NCBI GenBank assembly: GCA_012934845.2
Contig: WNNJ02002292.1
Location: 62,001 to 126,000 of the forward strand
Direction of reading: 5' to 3'
Length of the DNA stretch: 64,000 nucleotides
Source of the DNA: Pomphorhynchus laevis
Lineage: Eukaryota > Acanthocephala > Palaeacanthocephala > Echinorhynchida > Pomphorhynchidae
The translations under genes and the position numbers were made by a program. The notes beneath the pieces are model-generated. The model ran no database searches. It saw only the letters and a list, made by a program, of their open reading frames with translations, and was not told where the DNA came from. Below are positions 56,346 through 64,000 of this stretch, one piece after another; position 1 is the first letter of the stretch; each line of letters starts with the position of its first letter.

Positions 56346-59265
56346 TGATATAAAGATTTTTATTAAAAGGTAATACGCATTTTTTGTCTGACCTAGTTTG
56401 TTCTTATGAAAAACTTTTATTTTTTTTGAATTAATAGGCATTTGATTAAAATTTATCAGTGTCAGCAATATGTTGCTTTTCAATATCAACAGTGTCTTCT
56501 TATGCTTGTAGACAATTCACATCATTATCAAGAGTGTCGTCACTAAATTCATTTTGTAAATCATTGTTTTCAGTAAATATCAAATAGCAATATAAATGTT
56601 TTTTACTAAACTTTATTTTAAATTTTATGATAAATTAATTTATATAATTATAAATATTTTATATAATATGACTTGATATTGCATTTTAATTTCGAATTTG
56701 TGATATTTTATAAATTATATGACCACAAAAAATCGGTAATGTAATGGATCAAATTTTGCAAAGTGTACATTCGAATAATAAATTGACTCACTTAATTGAC
56801 TCACTTAATAAATTCATATTTTTTGATAATACATTTGATGATCATTTTTGTATTATTGTTCGGTAAAAGGTTTAAGTGCTAAAATAATATTTAATTTTAG
56901 ACTATTGTATTATTTCAATTGAATAAATTGTCGACGTTTCAATTATTTTAAGATATTTTAATATCCAGTGATATTACAGCCCCGTGATTTATATATGCAT
57001 TTTAATTATAAATATATATGTTTTAGTAATTATAAAAATATATTTTTCAAAACATTTATTGTTATCCTGATTATGATAGCAGGAGCTATCGAAATATACA
57101 ATTTTTATCAAATAAACGATAATTTCTGCTTTTTTGTTCCTATAATAACTAAATATTTTTTAGTTTTCTTACCTGTTAACTTTAATAGGTTGGAAGCAAA
57201 CTTTGACAGACTTTGGAATAATGTTTTGATAATTTATCAATTTTTCTGTTTTACATAAAAAATTTATCTAAAATTTGATATTTTAGATAAAGTGCTATTT
57301 GATAATTGAAACAATAAAATATAGCATCCAAATAAGTTAATTTTAATAATTAATAGCAATTAGTAATTAAATAATATAATTAAATTTATGTTAAAAATTT
57401 TATTTATATTTTATAATATTAGTAATTAAAGTAATTAATTCTATAGATTTTTTTATATTTTAATATTAATAATCATAAAACATTATTAAATATTTTTTAT
57501 TAAAATTTAGAACATTCCCCGTTACGTGGACTCAAATAATTCAATGTATTCGACAAAATACAGTCGATAATTTAGTTTTTTATAAAATTTCTTTACGGTC
57601 AAGCGAGGAGCTCGTATGCAGGCAGATGCTCGAGTGAGTGTAAATAAAATTTTACCATTGATATGCAAATATCCACTTATTTCAGACAGATCTGTTTGCG
57701 TTGAAGCTTAAATGAACTTATCAATAAATCAATTTCACAAATTAATTCATCTATATTAAATCTAGATGTATAGAATTAATTTAAAAGTTTACATTGTACG
57801 AGTAAACCAGTTCCGAAAATTACAGGTACTGAACAGATAACAAACTTTGAGCAAGGGTTAAAGCTAATTTCATCTTTAGACTTTTATCTTAAATACGTCA
57901 TCGGACATCAGCATGCTTATCTTGCTAATTGAATATTTGAACACAAACATTGCCAGCAAACAACTTTTATACTTGAGTCAGACCTGTTGACGGGAAAAAC
58001 GAAATTTGCAAAATCAATCATATCCGAGGAATTACTTTACGGAGATCTTATTTAGACAACATCGGACCACAACCGATGGATAACGTTACAGATTGTTAAG
58101 TGCAGGACAACGATGATAATCAATGGAATTATTTGCATTTGTGTAGACAATGATCTAAACTTGATTAAAATGCATTGTTGCTATGTGCAAAGTGGAAAAG
58201 ACACATAAATCTTATAGATTTTTGTATTAATAATCAATATAACAATTAATATAATAGTTTATATTATATTTAATTATTTAAATATAATATAAATAATTAT
58301 AATAAATTATAATAAATTTATTTATATTTAATTATTGCAATTATTGTCTGTATAAAAGAAAATGTCTAGATCATCTGATATATGCTAACCTTATGATATA
58401 ACATGCAACTAAAACTCACGTAATATGGTATATATATCATAAATATATATTATATATTATATCTTTATATTTTTTAGATAAATAAAATAGATGTTATCTT
58501 TAAAGATCAATTCAAAGTTACTTACAATTTTTAACGGATGAGTATTTAAACAAGAACATCATTTGATGTACATAATCATTTTCCTTCAATCAAAAAAGCA
58601 TCAAATTATATGTTTGAATTAAATCATTGTTACATAAGTTTAGGAATGAAGCTTGCTTTGTGCAAGCTGTCATTTTGACTTAGAAAGCTATCAAGAGGTT
58701 TGAATTTATAAAGTAATTAATTGCGTATTAATTTTCAACACAAACAAGTAAACTTCTCGTGTTATCTACTACTTCCTAACGGTAATTGTTAAATTTTAAC
58801 TGTAAATTATAATAATTTGCATAAAATTAATATATTATTTGTATAATAATTTTTACATTTTAAATCTTGGATCTAGATCGATAAACACAAGTTGATTTTT
58901 ATATTTAACTAGTTGCTGAAAGAAAAATTCACAACTTTTACAACCTTTTTAAAGATTATTAGTTTTATATTCTACTATATCCCATCACCATTTCATTGAT
59001 TTAAGTGGTAACGAGAATGTTAAATTTAACTGCTTGCATGATTATATAAAAATTTAAGAGAAATTACACAGCGACATTAAATTAAAAAGAAATAAAAAGA
59101 CTCAAGAATTTGTAAATCTAATAAAACTTATGATTTTGTAAATAAAACTAATGAAAAATGAGGTACGGATTTAACGAATCGAATAGAAACTATACACTAA
59201 AAAAGACAAACGATATGTAATAAAAAATTTTTAAAATTAATATATTTAATATAAAAGTACCTTGA
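56346..59265. other. Long AT-rich stretch, no genes recognised
   Basis: Only short open frames occur (longest 96 codons at 56968-57258, hydrophobic and AT-driven). Simple-sequence-like runs of TA occur at 58260-58470. No RNA or mobile element recognised. Confidence 0.45.
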
Positions 59266-59270
59266 TATAA

Positions 59271-59347
59271 AAGTACCATAAACCGATATTTTTAGCCAAG
59301 AGAGAAATATATCGGATTTCCATTTATAATGTCGGTTTATGGTACTT
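59271..59347. repeat. Short foldback with perfect 16-bp arms
   Basis: AAGTACCATAAACCGA and TCGGTTTATGGTACTT, 45 bases apart. It may be the end pair of a small MITE. Confidence 0.6.
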
Positions 59348-59367
59348 AAAATATCTATTTGGTACAT

Positions 59368-59640
59368 TAAAATATCTTTATGGTAAAACCGAATATTTTA
59401 TTATTTGTTTTATTTTTTAAAATGTTAAAATATAATTATAAAACATGTAAGCCAGACGCGAAAGAATGACGAATGCCGTTTCGTCATCACAATGACTTAT
59501 CAGTGCCAGATCCCTCCCACTACTGGATGCAGAGGAGGACTGGCAGTCCTCCTCTGCATCCAGTAAAATATCTTTATGGTAAAACAGAATTGCCTATTTT
59601 ATTATTTGTTTTTTTAATGTTAAAATATAATTGCCTATTT
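59368..59640. repeat. 70-bp direct repeat around a hairpin-bearing insert
   Basis: TAAAATATCTTTATGGTAAA and what follows occur at 59368 and again at 59564, 196 bases apart. Between them is GC-richer sequence that ends in a perfect hairpin (59522-59564). Confidence 0.6.
59522..59564. repeat. Perfect hairpin: 21-bp arms, 1-base spacer
   Basis: ACTGGATGCAGAGGAGGACTG, G, then the exact reverse complement, shown here as positions 59522-59542, 59543 and 59544-59564. GC-rich in AT-rich surroundings. Confidence 0.85.
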
Positions 59641-59734
59641 TATTAATTTTACAGATATTTGAAAAATAAGTCAAATATGATAACTAAGGGGTCGTTTATA
59701 ATATTTATTATTCAATAAATTAAACTAATTCTTT

Positions 59735-60880
59735 TAGGTATCCATATTCTTAATAAAACCAATATTAATGATAAAGAAGGTGTATATCTAGATATGAACA
59801 TTAAATTAACATTAACTAAAACTACTATTAATTTATATCGTAAAGATGACATATTTAAATTTACAAGAAACATATTTTTGCATGAGCATTCATGCATACC
59901 ATATAATATAAAATATAATACATTAAATAATGAAATTTTAAGAATTGCAACAATTTGTAACGATTTATTTATTATATAAAATTATCATATAAAATATATA
60001 ATAATATTTTTAATTATATAAATATTATTATATAAAATATAATAAATATGAGATAAAATATGACATAAATATGTCCTAAATATGACATATTTAAATCATA
60101 AAATAATTAAAAAATAAAATATAATACATTAAATAATGAAATTTTAAGAATTGCAACAATTTGTAAGGATATTGGTTTTCTTCAAAATCATTTATACAAT
60201 TTAATAGATACATATTTTAAACTAGGTTACTATAAAAATAACATCAAACAGAAAATAGTAAAATATATAAATCCACACAATAATATTAAGATATAATAAT
60301 AAGATACACAATAATACAAAGATATAGAATATGTAATATATTTTTCTGAATATATATATTTAGAAAATAGTAAAATATAAAAATCAGCACAATAATATTG
60401 AAAATAAATTTAACTTATTACGTGAAATTTTTTATCGATAATAAATAATAGATACTAGATAAAGATACTAGATAATCAAATTTTATCAGAGGAAATGCGT
60501 CATTCTCATGTATTCAACCCCTCTGCTATGTGGGTTCACGGAATAGAGACAGAAACCAGATATCACAGCAGATTTTTCTGATGATATCTAATTCTCATTC
60601 TGATACATCGTATTTTATTTATTAGTCAATTCATAAAAATTGACTTTTATTTTAAATGTCAATTTTAAATTTTAACTTGATAGAAAATATAAATTTTATA
60701 AAACCCAATATAATTATTTATTATTTATTTTTATTTTAATATATTACAAAATACGTAGACATAATATAACAATTATTTATAATCTATATTTATGTTTTAA
60801 TTATTTTTTTAGCATTATTTTTAATTTATTAATAATATAAAATCGGAGACTCAGTTAGATGATCTAATTTGTCTTGAATG
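59735..60880 (+). mobile_element. PLE 3' part, rearranged
   Basis: Coding remnants: NKTNINDKEGVYLDMNIKLT to NNEILRIATICND (59748-59960), and a second overlapping piece from 60110 that repeats AATGAAATTTTAAGAATTGC and goes on to the C-terminus (60235-60430). Then comes the RNA module in degraded form (CCCCTCTGCTATGTGGG, 60520 on) and two termini (ATACGTAGACAT near 60750, GGAGACTCAGTTAGATG near 60845). Confidence 0.75.
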
Positions 60881-61084
60881 TGCTATGATATGTATTGATA
60901 AAATAGACCAATTTTAGATACCAGAATAAAGCAACTTAAATATACATTTAAAAAGGCTGGAGTATCGCTTTTGTAAACCACAAATGCTTAGATCACAAAA
61001 TTGATTATAAAAATCCGTGGTAAACATAACGAAATCATCTGACAACTCCATCAATACTATTGACAAAAGAATTTTCCTGATTCC

Positions 61085-61330
61085 TCATATATAGTTCAGA
61101 CAAGGAGCAAAAGGGTCGCCGATGTTCAAGACATATATCTTATCCCACATTTGAGATTCAAAAATAAAATTGGAACGACTAGTACATATATTATGGAGAG
61201 TATGTCAATATTCTTGGTCAATAAGAACATTACAAGGTGGGTTAAGAGCTAGTATATCAGCATTAATGTTTATAGCATCAGAGAGCGGAACGTTGATGTT
61301 GAGAGAAGTGATGCCAAAATAACTTCAAAC
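61085..61330 (-). pseudogene. Unrecognised coding-like relic
   Basis: A minus-strand frame of about 80 codons with only one internal stop reads GITSLNINVPLSDAIN, ILALNPPCNVLIDQEY, and after the stop SNFIFESQMWDKIYVLNIGD. The amino-acid make-up is protein-like and GC is higher than around it. I do not know the family; it may be a dead gene or element piece. Confidence 0.35.
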
Positions 61331-62854
61331 TAAATAACTAACTAAATAACTTCACTAAGCATTGGGTAATTTTTCAATTAATGATCTCTAACTATGATTG
61401 GTAATTTTAGAGTTCATTTAGTTAGTAATTTTTGTTTTAGAAAACTAACAAAACAATTTGACACAGCTAGCATGTGAGTAAGATCACCCATATATGTTTG
61501 TTCTTGCATAACAATATTTTAAATTCCATAGTTCCAGTGCTTGATCATTACTTCAAATACTTTAAGTAGTTGATATAAGTGAACAGTCATGTATTATTTT
61601 CTCGTGTTTATCCACCATCAAAATTCTACGTTGTCTCGACAATTACCAACGAACAACTATTGTCTGTGAATATTGAGGTCGACAGCTCCTCGATATTTAC
61701 ATTTTCAATAGCACTTATTCTGAATTGCTAAAATAGCGAGATATCAATTTTACGGACGCAAGTTCATCAATAGAATACTATAATAAAGAAAAGAGGTAAG
61801 GATGTTTAAATTAGTCATAACCTGAAATGAAGCAATATCATTCTTATCAAAGCGTCTATAGATTTTAGAAATCAAATCGTTGATTTTATAAAGAAATTTT
61901 GTGGGTTAGACACATTTGTTCTTCAAAGCGACAATGCAAGGTAATAATTTCAAAAAATTAGCCTAAACGAAAATATTTGATAAAAATGTCGATTAGGTCA
62001 AGTCAACCACATACACGATTTGTAAATATAACCATTCTTTAAACCAGACGAAGTGTATAAATCACAATCCCTATGATATCGTTATATTTGCTGATACTGT
62101 TTATATCAGCGATTTTCAATTAGGGTGTACTAAAACTTCGACAGAATCAACGGAAACGCGGTTAGGAACCTTAATCATAACATTTAATTTTCGAGGACGA
62201 CAGAATCAGGGTTTCAGAAAAACATTTATTGAGACACACTAATGAGAGAGGTATTATCTGATCCACTTACAGAAACGATAATATATGATCGAACATATGC
62301 TGAAATTATATGTATGATGAGATGTTATACTTTACTGCATCGATAGTAAATAAATAAGCAAAATATTTTACCTGAATCAAAAAAATTCTGATAAAATAAA
62401 GAATGATAATTGTTTTAAAATATTAAGTAAATTTGTTGTTTAATTAATTTAAATAATTAATTGGTAAATTTGATGTTATTGTAGTAACATGGATTCAAAT
62501 GGTTAATGTATGACATATGATTATTGTATGAATATATATACATATATATACAACCTGTAAATTTCATGAACATTTTGAAGAACTTAAACTCTTACAGCCA
62601 GATGGGTTATAATATCAGATGAAGACACTTAATAAGATATGATCCGCTAATTTATATCGTACAAATCAATTATGCTCCTCTTATTTAACCTATGCAGCTA
62701 ACTTATTAATTTTATTCTCAGCAATTATGGTATTCAATAGAATGGAAATTGGAAGAATTTAATCCTTATAATTAAAAAATTATAATTTTTATTTCTTTGT
62801 ATTAAAAGTGTTTATTCTAGTATAACTTTATCTAAATATAACTGTCTTGATATT
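61331..62854. other. AT-rich stretch, no genes recognised
   Basis: No feature supported. Short frames only. Confidence 0.45.
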
Positions 62855-63440
62855 ATGTATAAATCAACAAAATATTATTAAAGATAAATTTAAAATCTTT
62901 AGCCGAAAATGTTTATGAATGGATAATAAATAATATACTTTGTATTAGAATATAAGATACACTAGATAATCATATTTCATCAGAGAAAAATACGTCATTA
63001 GCATGTATTTGGCCCCACTGCTATACTGTATACTTTACATATATAGTACAAAATACGTAGACTCCGTTAGCTTATCCGATTATTTAATTATTTTAAAATC
63101 GTTTTACAAAGCATTTTGTGTCCAAGAATATGGGCGGAAACCTGATATCATAACAGTTCCTCTTGATGCCTCTAATCTTAATTCCAATTTATCATCTGTT
63201 ATTTATTATTTAATTCATAAAATTGACTTTTATTTTAAACTTAAATTTTAAATTGCAACTTGATATAAATTATATAAAATCTTATAACAATTATTTATTT
63301 ATTATTTTTTATTATTATTTAATCAATAATATTTTTTAATTATTTTCTATTTAATAATTTAATTTTTATTTAACATTATTTTAAATTTATAAATAATATG
63401 AAATACGTAGACTTAGTAAACTGATCTGATGTAGTTAGTG
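62855..63440 (+). mobile_element. PLE 3' end with a second terminus inserted
   Basis: Begins with the C-terminal coding remnant (ATAAATCAACAAAATATTAT; TTATGAATGGATAATAAATA) and the start of the RNA module (GGCCCCACTGCTATAC, near 63010). There a terminus (AAATACGTAGACTCCG, 63049) interrupts it, after which the rest of the module (GCGGAAACCTGATATCATAA, near 63135) and a second terminus (GAAATACGTAGACTTAG, near 63400) follow. Confidence 0.7.
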
Positions 63441-64000
63441 AAGTAATTTATTAATTTAATTTATTATAATTATAATGAGAGCATAAGGTACTCATTATTA
63501 TTAATCTATGTAAAATGATCTCTGATGTGCAAAAGAGTTTGACAGTTTAATGCAATAAACACCTTCCTGTTACGATTGAAATAGAATTTCAGCTGAATTT
63601 TAAAAGTGTATCTGGTCGACCTGAATATCAATTATTATTTTACCACTTTTTTGGTTATTTTCTAAATAGCATTATTAAATTGCTTCAATACCAATAAGAT
63701 ATTATAAATGGGAAGAGTTGTAATCGTCTTATCGATTAATTAAATTAATTGCATATTACACATATACGATTAAGTAAGTAATCGTATATGAAAACTTTTA
63801 TTAAATAAGTTTTTATTAAAAATTAAATCCATTATTAAATAACTAAAATTTAAAATTTAATTAATGTTTAATTAATTATTTATTATTAAATTAATTGCAG
63901 GTTGTGCTAATAGTTTAAAAATTCGTGTAGAAAGCCATTTTGCAGCACAGCTTTCGGTAATCGTCTGTTACATCATCAGAAAATCTAGAATAAAATAAAC
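63441..64000. other. AT-rich end of window
   Basis: No gene recognised. Palindromic AATCGTATATG/CATATACGATTA near 63755-63790. Confidence 0.4.

Noticed and set aside
56968-57258. 96-codon hydrophobic protein
   Set aside because: Composition follows the AT-rich base content; no signal, motif or neighbour supports a gene.
1-64000. Bacterial or viral origin of the window
   Set aside because: A eukaryotic tRNA-Trp with internal promoter boxes, LINEs, PLEs, a Ty3/Gypsy element and splice-site-like sequences all point to a nuclear animal genome; no operons or phage genes are present.

Overview
This is AT-rich animal DNA, packed with retrotransposon remains. An invertebrate is most likely and an arthropod is my best guess, because of a Penelope-like element (PLE) of the permuted type, a Mag-like Ty3/Gypsy element and a transposase-like protein family I know from arthropods and cnidarians. 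The species cannot be fixed from the sequence. There is no operon structure. Only three things look like possible host genes: a two-zinc-finger protein (36772-37899), a 331-residue protein with an SGNH-like core (51718-52713) and a tRNA-Trp(CCA) on the minus strand (54505-54576).

Layout. 0-5.6 kb: the 5' half of a non-LTR element (my label LINE-A, minus strand) lies head to head with a second family (LINE-B, plus strand). 6.3-9.0 kb: a 277-bp foldback element, then a tandem array of about 313-376-bp units that carry type I hammerhead ribozymes; one copy has the complete core. This looks like an animal retrozyme. 9.5-10.7 kb: a decayed reverse transcriptase of another class. 11.3-17.4 kb: two LINE-A copies head to tail. 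18.2-23.4 kb: a transposase-like ORF split by a PLE that has its GIY-YIG endonuclease in front of the reverse transcriptase, with a likely 13-14-bp target duplication. 25.6-27.2 and 34.7-36.5 kb: clusters of PLE 3' ends that form a near-identical inverted repeat around 27-35 kb, which itself holds a gag-like relic and a chimeric LINE-A copy. 36.8-37.9 kb: zinc-finger gene. 39.1-43.0 kb: a young Ty3/Gypsy element with 84-bp LTRs, followed by a decayed relative in reverse. 45.2-50.8 kb: PLE, LINE-D and two LINE-A remnants. 50.9-51.4 kb: minisatellite. 51.7-52.7 kb: SGNH-like ORF. 53.5-64 kb: mainly AT-rich non-coding DNA with a MITE-like foldback, the tRNA, an RTE-type LINE tail and more PLE ends.

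How the parts may work together. LINE-A and LINE-B each encode (or encoded) a zinc-knuckle ORF1 and an endonuclease/reverse transcriptase ORF2. The PLE encodes a GIY-YIG plus reverse transcriptase protein and leaves many copies of a 3' region with a recurrent foldable RNA module. The hammerhead array has no protein of its own; by analogy with animal retrozymes it would depend on a reverse transcriptase made elsewhere, and the PLE family here is one candidate. That link is inference only.
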